Below, piece by piece: positions 23,187 through 33,178 of a DNA stretch of 44,613 nt (position 1 is its first letter; every line of letters begins with the position of its first letter). The DNA comes from CAMNAO01 sp045605145. Lineage in GTDB: Bacteria; Bacillota; Clostridia; Oscillospirales; Oscillospiraceae. Where the stretch lies: positions 1 through 44,613 of the forward strand of contig JAZUPH010000012.1 in NCBI GenBank assembly GCA_045605145.1, written 5' to 3'. The notes under the pieces were generated by a model. That model saw only the letters and a list, made by a program, of their open reading frames with translations. It ran no database searches and was not told where the DNA came from. The position numbers and the translations under genes were made by a program.

Positions 23187-26100
23187 TTACTGTCCGACCG
23201 TCTTTTCGGCCTCTTCAAGATTCAGGGTAAGTACCTTGGACACGCCCTGCTCCTGCATGGTTACGCCGTAGAGCATATTCGCCTCTTCCATAGTGCCGCG
23301 GCGGTGGGTGATAACAAGGAACTGGGTCTTGTCACACATGCGGCGCATATAGGCGGCGCACCGTGCCACATTCTCTTCATCCAGTGCGGCTTCGATCTCA
23401 TCCATGACGACGAAGGGCGCGGCATGTACCTTAAGTATGGCAAAATACAGCGCAATGGCAACATATGCCTTCTCTCCGCCGGAAAGCAGGGTCAGACTCT
23501 TGAGCTTTTTGCCCGGCGGCTGGACGAGGATCTCTATACCGCTTTCCAGTATGTTGTCGGGATCCTCCATGCGCAGCTCGGCAGTGCCGCCGCCAAAGAG
23601 GTCATGGAATGTCTCGGCAAAGGCGGATTTGATATTCTCAAATTCGACGGAGAAAATCTCCTCCATATTGCCGGAGATCTCGGAAATGATGCCCTCAAGC
23701 TCGTCAATGGACTTCTGAATATCGTCCCTCTGGCTGCTGAGGAAATCGTATCGCTCTTTAATGCGCTTAAACTCATCAATGGCGCCGATATTCGGCGTAC
23801 CCAATGCAGACATCTGGCGTTTGATGCCGGCGGCCTGTTTGGCGGCAGCATCCCGGCCTTCGGAGAGCGGACGGCGCTGTGCCATAGCGGCACTGCGGCT
23901 GAGTTCGTAAGTCTCCCACAGGCGGTCGGCAAGGTGGGACGCATCGCTCTGTACGGCATCCAGCTTGCGCTCCTGCTCGGCAATATTCTGCAGAAGAGCG
24001 TTGACACGGTTATTTGCATCCTGCAGGCGCTTTTCACGGCGTGCGCGCTCAGCCTCAAGAGCCAGCTTCTTCTCTGCGGCCTGGGCGGCAAGCTCTCTTA
24101 GTTTGCCGATCTGGGCTCTCACCGCTTCCTCGGCTGCAATAGCCTCATTGAGCTCATTGGTAAGGGACAATTCCCTGGCCTGGAGCAGGTCGATCTGCTG
24201 CTGCTGGCGCTCACGGTCGCCGCCCATCTGGGCATACAGTTCACGCAGCTCTTCAATGGTCACGCGGGCGGCTTCATTCTCTGCCTCAAGGGCGGCCATG
24301 CGGGTGCGGACGGCTGCCATCTTTTCCGAGGCCTCGGACACCTTCTGCGCCAGCTCACCTCTGGAGCGGGTGATCTCGTCAAGTCCGGCTTTAAGTTCGG
24401 CAGCCACAGTCTCCAACATGGCGATGTCTGACCGGGCGCCGGAAATGTTGTCTTCGCACAGCTTAAGACGCTCTCTGACTGAGTCAAGCTCGGTCTTTGA
24501 CGCGCTGCGGTTTGCCTCAAGCGCGGTGATAAGGACGGTGTACTGCTCAGACCTGGCGCTCAACGCGGCGCTCTCCTCACGGGCGTGGTTCAGCTCGTCC
24601 TGAGCAAGGTTCATATCATACTCGGCGGCAGCAAGCTCTTTCTTAGCGGCGGCAAGAGCCTGGGATGCGTCACTGAGCTTTGCCTCCATGTCCTTGCGGA
24701 GCTTTTCACTGCGCTCAAGCTCATTGGCGCGGCTGAGTATGCCCACATTCTTGTTTACGGAACCACCCGTCATCGAACCGCCAGCATTGGTGAGCTGTCC
24801 GTCCAGAGTGACGATGCGGTAACGGTAATTGTATTTTCTGGCTATCCTGATGGCACTGTCAAGGTCGGTTGCAACCACAGTGCGCCCCAGAAGCTGGGTA
24901 TAGATGCCACGCAGCTTTTCGTCAAAACTGACAAGCTGGCTGGCAATGCCCTCATAGCCCGGCTCAGACTGAAGTCCGCGCTCATTGATTTCGCTGCCTT
25001 TTACAGAAGTGAGAGGCAGGAAGGTGGCGCGGCCGCCGTCACGGCGCTTGAGAAGCTGTATCGCGGCCTTGGCATCCTCTTCGGTGCCGGTGATGATATC
25101 GCCGATAGCGCCGCCAAGTGCAATCTCAACCGCAAGTGTATACTTATCGGGTACTTTGAAGTTTTCGGCAACGGTGCCGATAACATTGCGCAGGCGGCCG
25201 GATGCAGCCTCCTGCATGACGGTTTTTACGGCGCGGGAGAAGCCGGTATAATCCCGCTCCATATCCCGCAGCATCTGGATACGGTTATCCAGCGCGTTTG
25301 CTTCCATCTTCAAGGAACGCTCGGCATCCTCGGCCTTTTCTGCGCGCTTGCGGCGTGAGTCACAGCGCAGGGCATAGCCGCGCAGAGTGTTCTCAAGTGA
25401 TTTTTCTTTATCCCGGGCCTGCGCTGCGTCAGCCTGACACTTTTGCGCGTTTGCCTTTTCCGCGCTGAGCTTTTCGTCCGCTTCATTCACCTGCCGCAGA
25501 AGTGCCGCGTCACGGTCCTCAAGCTCCTGCGCCATGGCGGCATAAGAGGTAAGTCTGTCTCTGGCGGCGGTCAGTTTTTCGGCATTGAGGCTGTCCTCCG
25601 CAGCGGCGCGGGCAAGTTTAGCTGCCTGCTGAGCATCCTCGTCGCCAAGTCCGCTTATGCCGCTTTCAATTTCGTCAAGCTCTGTCTGCGCCTGTACGAT
25701 AAGTCCGTCATTGGACAGGATGCCTTCCTCGCGCTGCTGAATCTGGCGCAGAACGCCGCCCTCACGGTCGGACTGGAAATTCAACTCCTGCTTAAGGTGC
25801 TCGGCACTCTCGCGGCCGGCATCAATGGCAGTTTTCAGCTGCGCCGCAAAAGCGGCCTTTTCCGCAGCCTCCGCCTCTTTGGCGGATATATCGTCGCGTA
25901 TATGGCTCGCCTCCATATCGGCGGCAGCACATTTTTCTGCCAGCTCATCACCGCCGGCATAGAGTTTTTCAAGCTCGTTCTCGCTTTTCGCCTTCTGAAG
26001 GGTCATGTCCTTCAGCGCTTCACTGAGCTCTTCGCTGCGCCTGGAAAGGGCATCAAGATCCTCTGTCCAGATGGAGATCTCCAGACCGCGCAGTTCATCG

Positions 26101-26756
26101 CGCAGGGCGAGATACTTCCTGGCCGCCTCAGACTGTTCACGCAGGGGATCCAGCTGAAGCTCAAGCTCAGATATCTTGTCTCCGGCACGAAGCAAATCCT
26201 GACCGGCTCTATCCAGCTTGCGCCCCGCCTCTTCCTTGCGGTAGCGGTAGCGGCTTATTCCGGCGGCCGCCTCAAATATCTCACGGCGGTCGGTACTCTT
26301 AATGGACAGTATCTCGTCAATACGGCCCTGACCGATAATGCTGTAGCCGTCACGACCCAGACCGGTATCCATCAGCAGTTCATTGATGTCCCTCAGACGC
26401 ACATTCTGGCGGTTGAGCCTGTACTCACTGTCTCCGGAGCGGTAGTAGCGGCGGCTGATCTCCACCTCTGCACCCAAATCGGCAATGGTACCGTCGGAAT
26501 TGTCAAGGATGAGTGTAACCTCACAATAGCCCTTCTGTCCGCGTTTCTGGGTTCCGCCGAAAATGACATCTTCCATCTTCGCGCCGCGAAGTGCCTTTGT
26601 TGACTGCTCACCCATGACCCAGCGCAGGGCATCGGAAATATTCGATTTTCCGCTTCCGTTGGGGCCGACTATGGCGGTGATGCCGCCGGTGAAGTCAAGC
26701 CTTGTTTTATCCGGGAAGGACTTGAAGCCGGTAAGCTCAAGTGCTTTCAAAAACAT
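23187..26756 (-). CDS. smc: Chromosome segregation protein SMC
   Basis: This 1189-residue ATPase folds and segregates the chromosome together with ScpA and ScpB. Walker A is GPNGSGKS at 31-38. Two long coiled coils (about 170-490 and 670-1010) flank a hinge around 510-660 that contains GGRATFLPL and GGSMTGGSV. The C-terminal head has the signature LSGGEKAYVAIAL near 1089 and Walker B PFVVMDEIEAALD. The signature reads A-Y-V where A-L-T is usual, a mild variation. It lies 2 bases after the radical SAM gene and 12 bases before ftsY. scpA and scpB are not in the window. Confidence 0.97.
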   Translation of the reverse strand: MFLKALELTGFKSFPDKTRLDFTGGITAIVGPNGSGKSNISDALRWVMGEQSTKALRGAKMEDVIFGGTQKRGQKGYCEVTLILDNSDGTIADLGAEVEISRRYYRSGDSEYRLNRQNVRLRDINELLMDTGLGRDGYSIIGQGRIDEILSIKSTDRREIFEAAAGISRYRYRKEEAGRKLDRAGQDLLRAGDKISELELQLDPLREQSEAARKYLALRDELRGLEISIWTEDLDALSRRSEELSEALKDMTLQKAKSENELEKLYAGGDELAEKCAAADMEASHIRDDISAKEAEAAEKAAFAAQLKTAIDAGRESAEHLKQELNFQSDREGGVLRQIQQREEGILSNDGLIVQAQTELDEIESGISGLGDEDAQQAAKLARAAAEDSLNAEKLTAARDRLTSYAAMAQELEDRDAALLRQVNEADEKLSAEKANAQKCQADAAQARDKEKSLENTLRGYALRCDSRRKRAEKAEDAERSLKMEANALDNRIQMLRDMERDYTGFSRAVKTVMQEAASGRLRNVIGTVAENFKVPDKYTLAVEIALGGAIGDIITGTEEDAKAAIQLLKRRDGGRATFLPLTSVKGSEINERGLQSEPGYEGIASQLVSFDEKLRGIYTQLLGRTVVATDLDSAIRIARKYNYRYRIVTLDGQLTNAGGSMTGGSVNKNVGILSRANELERSEKLRKDMEAKLSDASQALAAAKKELAAAEYDMNLAQDELNHAREESAALSARSEQYTVLITALEANRSASKTELDSVRERLKLCEDNISGARSDIAMLETVAAELKAGLDEITRSRGELAQKVSEASEKMAAVRTRMAALEAENEAARVTIEELRELYAQMGGDRERQQQQIDLLQARELSLTNELNEAIAAEEAVRAQIGKLRELAAQAAEKKLALEAERARREKRLQDANNRVNALLQNIAEQERKLDAVQSDASHLADRLWETYELSRSAAMAQRRPLSEGRDAAAKQAAGIKRQMSALGTPNIGAIDEFKRIKERYDFLSSQRDDIQKSIDELEGIISEISGNMEEIFSVEFENIKSAFAETFHDLFGGGTAELRMEDPDNILESGIEILVQPPGKKLKSLTLLSGGEKAYVAIALYFAILKVHAAPFVVMDEIEAALDEENVARCAAYMRRMCDKTQFLVITHRRGTMEEANMLYGVTMQEQGVSKVLTLNLEEAEKTVGQ

Positions 26757-26758
26757 TT

Positions 26759-27781
26759 TTAATCTACCTTTTCCTCACGAATGAGGATCACTTTCCCTTT
26801 TTCAATATCGGTCTCGGTGATCTTTATATCCCGCAGACCAAACTGCGCTATAAGCGCGGTAATATTCGTTCTTTTCTGCCCGGTCATGGCAGATATCTGC
26901 CCCGGAGCAACACCCAGTACTACCCGGGAGCCGGGCCTGCAATTGCAGAGCAGTGCCTGCGCCCTCTTCAAATAGCGGACAGAGCGCGCCATCTCGCCCA
27001 GTGCGGGGTGGTATGCTCCGCCAGCCGCCTGTCCGCCGGACAGGTCGTCAGAGGGGTTGAGGCCAAGGCGGATAACGGGTATGCCCGCCTCGTCAAATAC
27101 ATCAAGCAGCTCACTGCACCACTGTGCCGCCTCCGCAGGGCTGTGTTCGCGGTACTGTCCCATTTTCCACATATCGTAAAGGGGAGTATCGCGGACGATG
27201 ACCGTGGGGTAAAGACGCACGCCGTCGGGTTTCAGTGCCGCAATGCGCTTTGCAGACTCAAGCGCCTTTTCAAAGCTGTCACCTGGCAGACCGGTCATCA
27301 TCTGAAGTATCAGTTCAAAACCAAACTCTTTGATAAGCTGTGCCGCCCGTTGGGTATCTTCCGCGCTGTGCCCCCGGTTTGAAAGGGCAAGCACCTCATT
27401 ATCCATAGACTGAGAGCCCAGCTCGATGGTATGGACACCGAATCTACGAAGACGAAGCAGCGTATCCACATCAATGCAGTCAGGGCGGGTGGACAGGCGG
27501 ATCCTGCCGCCGCCAAGGCGGTGGGTATACCGCGCCGCAGTGGAAAGCAGCTCTTCCTGCTCGCTGACGGGTATTGCTGTAAAGCTGCCGCCATAGAAGG
27601 CAATCTCAAATGCCGCGTCCTGCGGCATGGCCTTAAATCCGTTTTCAATCAACTCCACTGCATCCGCACCAGTAACGGGCTTCGCCTGGCCGGAAATATG
27701 CTTCTGGTTGCAGAAAACACAGTTCTGAGGGCAGCCCAGATGGGGGATGAAGATGGGGATTATTCTGCGGCGCGGGCTCAT
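26759..27781 (-). CDS. Radical SAM protein of the Elp3-like family
   Basis: This 340-residue iron-sulphur enzyme has the radical SAM cluster motif C-x3-C-x2-C at C17, C21 and C24 (GCPQNCVFCNQ), followed by FYGGSFTAIP and the SAM-binding barrel. The sequence resembles the radical SAM half of Elp3, but at 340 residues it has no acetyltransferase domain. A small C-terminal domain (about 270-340) follows. Its reaction is not known; a role in RNA modification is a guess from the family and from its place directly after rnc, with which it shares an ATGA overlap. The rnc-radical SAM-smc order is common in clostridia, so the link is conserved. Confidence 0.85.
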   Translation of the reverse strand: MSPRRRIIPIFIPHLGCPQNCVFCNQKHISGQAKPVTGADAVELIENGFKAMPQDAAFEIAFYGGSFTAIPVSEQEELLSTAARYTHRLGGGRIRLSTRPDCIDVDTLLRLRRFGVHTIELGSQSMDNEVLALSNRGHSAEDTQRAAQLIKEFGFELILQMMTGLPGDSFEKALESAKRIAALKPDGVRLYPTVIVRDTPLYDMWKMGQYREHSPAEAAQWCSELLDVFDEAGIPVIRLGLNPSDDLSGGQAAGGAYHPALGEMARSVRYLKRAQALLCNCRPGSRVVLGVAPGQISAMTGQKRTNITALIAQFGLRDIKITETDIEKGKVILIREEKVD

Positions 27782-28464
27782 CTGTGGAGCTTCTCCAAAG
27801 CCGCTTTGGCGGCACGCTGCTCCGCCTCTTTCTTGCTGCGTCCTGTACCTGTGCCGGCAAGCTGTCCATTGACGACCAGGTTCACTGTAAAGCGCTTGTC
27901 GTGGTCGGGGCCGGATTCACCGGCGCTTTCGTAATGGAAAGTATTCCCGGCCTTCCGCTGAACCAGTTCCTGCAGTTCGGTCTTATAATCCCGGTCGATC
28001 TCATGCAGGTCACCCGAAATATGGGACAAGACCATTTCATGCACCAGACGGTGAGCAACCTCTGCCCCGCCGTCAAGCCAGCAGGCGGCAAGCACAGCCT
28101 CAACCGCATCAGACAAAATAGACGGGCGCTTTCTGCCGCCGCCGGCACTTTCACCCTTGCCAAGGCGCAGGTATTCACCCAGCCCGATCGTCTCACCAAT
28201 CGCAGCAAGGCTGCCTTCACAGACAAGCTCGGCACGCATGCGGGTCATCTCGCCCTCACGCAGGTTGGGGTAGGTAGTGTAAAGATACGCCGCAACCTCC
28301 ATACCCAGTATGGAATCGCCCAGAAACTCAAGGCGCTCATTATCGCGAACACCGAATTTTTTGTTTTCGTTGGCATAGGAGCTATGAGTAAGCGCCCGCT
28401 CCAACAGGGCGCGGTCGGAAAACTTGTGGCCGAGCCGCGCTTCAAGCACCGAAATATCCGGCAT
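27778..28464 (-). CDS. rnc: Ribonuclease III
   Basis: This 228-residue endonuclease cuts double-stranded RNA in rRNA precursors and structured mRNAs. The signature NERLEFLGDSILG is at 42-54, with the catalytic acidic residues. DAVEAVLAACWLDGG is the second metal-binding region. The double-stranded RNA-binding domain covers about 155-225 (YKTELQELVQ, then GTGRSKKEAEQRAAKAAL). AGGAGG precedes the ATG. It follows plsX by 40 bases without the acpP gene that often lies between them, and overlaps the radical SAM gene. Confidence 0.97.
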   Translation of the reverse strand: MPDISVLEARLGHKFSDRALLERALTHSSYANENKKFGVRDNERLEFLGDSILGMEVAAYLYTTYPNLREGEMTRMRAELVCEGSLAAIGETIGLGEYLRLGKGESAGGGRKRPSILSDAVEAVLAACWLDGGAEVAHRLVHEMVLSHISGDLHEIDRDYKTELQELVQRKAGNTFHYESAGESGPDHDKRFTVNLVVNGQLAGTGTGRSKKEAEQRAAKAALEKLHR

Positions 28465-28504
28465 GATATCCTCCTGAAAACAATGTGCTGGGGTATTGCG
28501 TCCC

Positions 28505-29521
28505 TTATTCGGCAGCGGCAGCTTTCACCTGAGCCGCGATACCCTCGCATACGCCGCCGTTTACGATCTCAACGGCCTGGCGCAGGCTGGATGCAAAGGC
28601 CTTGGCATCGCTGGAGCCGTGGGCCTTGATAACCGGCTTGCGCACGCCCAGAAGGACGGTGCCGCCGATCTCAGACACATCAAACTGCTTCTTAAGGGCA
28701 TAGACATCCTTTTTAAGAATAAGGGCCGCGATCTTGTTGAGCCAGTTCTTGTAGAAAGCCTTTTTAAGGCTGGACAGCATGTAAAGACCGATGCCCTCCA
28801 TGCCCTTCATCATCACGTTGCCGGTAAAACCGTCACACACCGCAACATCACAGCCGCCCATGCACACATCGCGGCCCTCAACATTGCCGATAAAGTTGAT
28901 CTTGCCCTCGTCATGGGCAGCCTTCAGCAGGGCATACGCCTCTTTCTGCAGGGGCGTTCCCTTAGTCTCCTCGGTGCCGTTGTTGAGAAGGCCGACACGG
29001 GGGCTTTCAATCTTGTTGGCGTAGCGGCAGTACATGGAGCCCATGATGGCAAACTGCTGCAGGTATTCGGCGGTACACTCAACATTGGCGCCGCAGTCAA
29101 CCAGCAGGCACTTCCCACTCTTGGAGGGCAGGAAGGGAGCAAGGGCAGCGCGGCGGATGCCGGGGATGCGCTTTACAACAAGGCTGGCACCCACAAGAAG
29201 GGCACCGGTGGATCCGGCAGATACCATTGCGTCCACCTTATCCTCGCTGAGCATACGCAGGGCAACAGACATGGAAGAGTCCTTCTTGCGGCGGACGGCA
29301 ACAGTGGCGTCATCCTCCATGGTTATGACCTCTTCGGCGTTCACAAGTTCAACTCCGGCAGGAACATCACTGTAACCAAGCTCAGCCAGAGCATTACGCA
29401 TATCGTCCATGCGGCCGATAAAAACGGGGGTAAAGCTGTGTTCCTTAGAAGCGGCAAGGCCGCCCTTAATAATCTCAAGGGGGGCGTTATCTCCGCCCAT
29501 TGCATCGATGGCTATCCTCAT
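28505..29521 (-). CDS. plsX: Phosphate acyltransferase PlsX
   Basis: This 338-residue enzyme converts acyl-ACP to acyl-phosphate, the substrate of PlsY in phospholipid synthesis; it acts at the inner face of the membrane. The N-terminal signature MRIAIDAMGGDNAP and the internal VSAGSTGALLVGA, NVEGRDV and CDGFTGNVMMK motifs are clear. I chose the ATG at 29521 because the family begins here and this ATG overlaps the trmFO stop; a longer frame adds 13 unrelated residues. It is followed by rnc. fapR and fabD, often neighbours of plsX, are absent. Confidence 0.96.
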   Translation of the reverse strand: MRIAIDAMGGDNAPLEIIKGGLAASKEHSFTPVFIGRMDDMRNALAELGYSDVPAGVELVNAEEVITMEDDATVAVRRKKDSSMSVALRMLSEDKVDAMVSAGSTGALLVGASLVVKRIPGIRRAALAPFLPSKSGKCLLVDCGANVECTAEYLQQFAIMGSMYCRYANKIESPRVGLLNNGTEETKGTPLQKEAYALLKAAHDEGKINFIGNVEGRDVCMGGCDVAVCDGFTGNVMMKGMEGIGLYMLSSLKKAFYKNWLNKIAALILKKDVYALKKQFDVSEIGGTVLLGVRKPVIKAHGSSDAKAFASSLRQAVEIVNGGVCEGIAAQVKAAAAE

Positions 29522-30834
29522 ACTTTTTCCCTTTCCGCTGCGACCCACGCATCGATCCACTCAAGGGAACGGGCAGATATCGCGGCATTTTTATTTCTCT
29601 TTCCTTTGACGCGGTATTCAAGGGGATCGATGATCCCGAAATTGATGTTCATCGGCTGGAAATCACCCACTGCGCCGCCGCTGATATAATGGGCAAGGGC
29701 GCCGATGGCTGTCCTGGTGGGAAAATCTGCAGCAGGCTGTGCCAATAGCTCCTTCGCCGTCTCAATGCCAACCAGCATACCGGAGGCGGCGGACTCAACA
29801 TAGCCCTCAACACCGGTCATCTGTCCGGCAAAGCTGATGCGCAGATCGCTTCTGAGGCGGTAATACCGATCCAGAAGCACGGGGGAATTGAGATATGTGT
29901 TGCGGTGCATCTTGCCGTAGCGCATGAAAGATGCCCTCTCCAATGAGGGGATCATAGAGAAAACACGCTTCTGCTCACCTATGCGAAGGTGGGTCTGGAA
30001 ACCAACAAGGTTATATAGCGTACCCTCAGCATTGTCGCGGCGAAGCTGAACATTGGCATAAGGCTCACGCCCGGTTTTGGGGTCAATAATACCGCGGGGC
30101 TTAAGCGGACCGTAGCGCAGGGTGTCAATGCCGCGGCGTGCCATGACCTCAACCGGAAGACAGCCTTCAAACACCGCGCCGTCGTCGAAGCCGTGTACCT
30201 CCGCCTCCTCGGCGGTGGCAAGATGGGCAACAAATTGCTCATACTCCTCTTTCGTCATGGGGCAGTTGATGTAATCCGGAGTACCTTTATCGTAGCGAGA
30301 GGCGAAGAAAGCCTTTTCCATGTCAATGCTTTCAAATGTGACTATAGGTGCCGCCGCGTCATAGAAGCTCAGCGCGCTGCCATCCGGCGACAGAGTCAGA
30401 AGTTTAGCGGCAAGAGCATCGGAGGTAAGAGGGCCGGTGGCAATTATAACTCTGCCATCGGGAATATCCTCGGCTTCCCTCTCCACCACAGTGATGTTGG
30501 GGTGTGACTTGATGCGGCGGGTAATTTCCCGGGAAAAGCCAACCCGGTCAACAGCCAGGGCGCCGCCCGCCGGCAGACGGGTAAAATCGGCGCATTCAAT
30601 TATAAGGCTGCCCATGCGGCGCATCTCTTCCTTTAGAAGGCCAACGGCGTTACTCAGATCGTCACCGCGCAGTGAGTTGGAGCAGACAAGCTCGGCAAAG
30701 TCGTCAGAACTGTGAGCAGGACTGCGTTTGGCAGGCTTCATTTCCCATAACCGAATGCTTATGCCCCTTTGGGCAAGCTGCCACGCGGCTTCACAGCCTG
30801 CAAGTCCGGCGCCGATGACGGTTACTTCATTCAT
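29518..30834 (-). CDS. trmFO: Methylenetetrahydrofolate-tRNA (uracil-54-C5)-methyltransferase TrmFO
   Basis: This 438-residue flavoprotein makes ribothymidine at position 54 of tRNA using methylene-THF and reduced FAD. The FAD-binding loop GAGLAGCEAA is at 8-17. ELVCSNSLRGDDLSNA follows, with the family cysteine. The C-terminal TGVEGYVESAASG motif is also typical. It replaces the SAM-dependent TrmA route, as in most Firmicutes. Its ATG overlaps the topA stop and its stop overlaps the plsX start, so it is tightly coupled on both sides. topA-trmFO adjacency is well known in Firmicutes. Confidence 0.97.
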   Translation of the reverse strand: MNEVTVIGAGLAGCEAAWQLAQRGISIRLWEMKPAKRSPAHSSDDFAELVCSNSLRGDDLSNAVGLLKEEMRRMGSLIIECADFTRLPAGGALAVDRVGFSREITRRIKSHPNITVVEREAEDIPDGRVIIATGPLTSDALAAKLLTLSPDGSALSFYDAAAPIVTFESIDMEKAFFASRYDKGTPDYINCPMTKEEYEQFVAHLATAEEAEVHGFDDGAVFEGCLPVEVMARRGIDTLRYGPLKPRGIIDPKTGREPYANVQLRRDNAEGTLYNLVGFQTHLRIGEQKRVFSMIPSLERASFMRYGKMHRNTYLNSPVLLDRYYRLRSDLRISFAGQMTGVEGYVESAASGMLVGIETAKELLAQPAADFPTRTAIGALAHYISGGAVGDFQPMNINFGIIDPLEYRVKGKRNKNAAISARSLEWIDAWVAAEREKV

Positions 30835-33119
30835 GACTGCGCCCCCTCCCCTGCTTTGCTTTTGCTGCGGGAGCTTGTTTTGGCAGTACTCTTGGCTGCG
30901 GTCTTAGCCGCAGACTTAGTGCCGGTCTTTTTGGCGCTTGTTTTCCGGCTGCCGGTCTTTTTCGCCGTATCTGAGGTCTGATCTGTCTCACCCTCGGTCT
31001 TGGGCTTGGGCTTATATCCGCCGCGCTTATCCTCGGGCAGGAAGTTGGGGCAGTTTTCATTGATACAGAAAGGCTTTTTCTGGCCTCTTCCGGATTTTTT
31101 GAACATCGTATCTCCGCAGCTGGGGCAGTTGTCTGCAACCGGCACATCCCATGTGAGGAAGCCGCATTCCTTAAGCCGCTCACAGGCGTAGTAAGTGTAG
31201 CCGTTGCGGGAGGTACGCTTCAAAATCCTGCTGCCGCAGCGCGGGCAGCGGCCGGGCATCTCAATAACGAGGGGCTTGGTAAATGTGCACTCCGGGAAGC
31301 CAGGGCAGGCAAGGAAACGGCCGAATTTGCCGATCTTTACTACCATCTGGCGTCCGCACACATCGCACAGCTCGTTGGACACCTCATCGGGCACGCGGAT
31401 GCGCTCACCCTCAAGGGCGGTCTCGGCATTACTGAGTGATTGGGCAAAGGGGCCATAGAACTCATGCAGGAGGGTCTTGTAATTCACATCGCCCTTCTCC
31501 ACGCTGTCAAGGCTTTCCTCCATATTGGCGGTAAAGCCGGGATCCACGATGTCGGTGAAGCGGTCCTTCATAAGCTGGGTAACCACCTCGCCAAGGGGGG
31601 TGGGGCGCAGGTTCTTGCCCTCTTTAATTACATAGTTGCGGTCAAGAATTGTGGATATAGTAGGCGCGTAGGTGCTGGGGCGGCCTATGCCGGTCTCTTC
31701 CATTTCTTTGACGAGGGTGGCCTCGGTATATCTGGCGGGAGGCTGCGTGAACTTCTGCTCATGGGCAATGCGGTGAAGGCTAAGGGCGTCCCCCTCGTTC
31801 ATGGGAGGAAGCTGTGCCCCGGGCTTGGTATTGTCATCATCGCGGCCCTCTTCATACACGGCGGTAAAGCCCGCAAAGCGCAGCGAAGTGCTGTTGGCAC
31901 GGAAGATATAGCCGGCGGAACGGGTATCAATAGTCAGGCTGTCATACACAGCGGCAGACATCTGAGAGGCGACAAAGCGGCCCCAGATCAGGCGGTAGAG
32001 CCGGTACTGTTCCTGGGTAAGCTGGGTGCGGATGCTCTCGGGGGTGCGCAGCACATCGGAGGGACGGATGGCCTCATGGGCATCCTGTGCGCCGGACTTG
32101 GTCTTGAATCGGCGGGGATTGCCGGGATAGTAGCTGTCACCGTAGCGGGAGCGGATATAGTCCCGCGCCGCGGCGAGTGCATCTTCGGAAATGCGCAATG
32201 AGTCGGTACGCATATAGGTAATAAGACCCACAGTGCCCTCACCGGCAAGCTCTACACCCTCGTACAGTTGCTGTGCGATACTCATAGTGCGGCGGGGCGT
32301 CATGCCCAGTTTGCGGGAAGCCTCCTGCTGGAGGGTGGAGGTGATAAAGGGCGGGGCGGGGTTGCGCAGCTTGTCGGCCTTTTTCACCGACGCAACCGTG
32401 AAAGGCTCGGCACTGACAGCGGCAACAACTGCGTCAACCTCATCTTTGGTGTGAAGCTCCATCTTCTTCTCGGCGCCGTAGAAATGGGCAACGAACTGCG
32501 CATCGGAACCCGAGGGAGACAAAACGGCGTCCAGAGTCCAGTATTCTTCGGGGATGAAGGCACGGATTGCCTCTTCCCTGTCCACCACAAGACGGACAGC
32601 AACAGACTGGACACGGCCGGCTGACAGGCCGCGGCGAACCTTCTTCCACAGCAGGGGCGAGAGCTTATAGCCAACGATGCGGTCAATTATGCGGCGCGCC
32701 TGCTGGGCGTCAACGATGTTGCTGTCGATACTGCGGGGATTCTGTATCTCCTGGCGGACGACCTTGCTGGTTATCTCATTGAAGGTCACGCGCTTCGCCT
32801 TGGAATCGTCAAGATTCAACAGCTCTTTAAGATGCCATGATATGGCCTCGCCCTCGCGGTCAGGGTCGGTGGCAAGATATACTACGCCGCTGTTTTTCGC
32901 GGCCTTTTTCAGGTCGTTTATAACATCCTCACGGCCGGCCATGGGGATATACTCCGGCGTGAAGTCATTTTCAATGTCAACACCAAGGGTACTTTTAGGC
33001 AGGTCGCGCAGGTGACCCATGGATGCCTTTACGGTATATCCGGGGCCAAGATACTTGCCGATAGTTTTTGCCTTGGCGGGTGATTCCACGATCACCAGAT
33101 CATTGTGCTGGTTTGCCAT
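30831..33119 (-). CDS. topA: DNA topoisomerase I (type IA)
   Basis: This 762-residue enzyme relaxes negative supercoils. The TOPRIM domain opens at residue 7 (LVIVESPAKAKTIGKYLG) with the DPDREGEA acidic motif near 92-99. The active tyrosine is in GLITYMRTDS near residue 300. Three C-terminal zinc fingers are visible (CDVCG..CPGFPEC, CPRCG..CERLKEC, CPSCG..CINENC), followed by a 60-residue Lys/Ala/Ser-rich tail (KKTGSRKTSAKK and similar), which resembles the DNA-binding tails of some high-GC relatives. GAGAGGA lies before the ATG. It follows dprA by 59 bases, a common order. Confidence 0.98.
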   Translation of the reverse strand: MANQHNDLVIVESPAKAKTIGKYLGPGYTVKASMGHLRDLPKSTLGVDIENDFTPEYIPMAGREDVINDLKKAAKNSGVVYLATDPDREGEAISWHLKELLNLDDSKAKRVTFNEITSKVVRQEIQNPRSIDSNIVDAQQARRIIDRIVGYKLSPLLWKKVRRGLSAGRVQSVAVRLVVDREEAIRAFIPEEYWTLDAVLSPSGSDAQFVAHFYGAEKKMELHTKDEVDAVVAAVSAEPFTVASVKKADKLRNPAPPFITSTLQQEASRKLGMTPRRTMSIAQQLYEGVELAGEGTVGLITYMRTDSLRISEDALAAARDYIRSRYGDSYYPGNPRRFKTKSGAQDAHEAIRPSDVLRTPESIRTQLTQEQYRLYRLIWGRFVASQMSAAVYDSLTIDTRSAGYIFRANSTSLRFAGFTAVYEEGRDDDNTKPGAQLPPMNEGDALSLHRIAHEQKFTQPPARYTEATLVKEMEETGIGRPSTYAPTISTILDRNYVIKEGKNLRPTPLGEVVTQLMKDRFTDIVDPGFTANMEESLDSVEKGDVNYKTLLHEFYGPFAQSLSNAETALEGERIRVPDEVSNELCDVCGRQMVVKIGKFGRFLACPGFPECTFTKPLVIEMPGRCPRCGSRILKRTSRNGYTYYACERLKECGFLTWDVPVADNCPSCGDTMFKKSGRGQKKPFCINENCPNFLPEDKRGGYKPKPKTEGETDQTSDTAKKTGSRKTSAKKTGTKSAAKTAAKSTAKTSSRSKSKAGEGAQS

Positions 33120-33178
33120 TATATAAATTCCTCTCCGGGGCGGGTTGTCCGCCCATTAAGTTCTTGGTAAGTGAGCAC

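Noticed and set aside
23304..26603. Several + strand open frames opposite smc
   Set aside because: They have no ribosome binding sites and no family features; smc on the - strand is complete.
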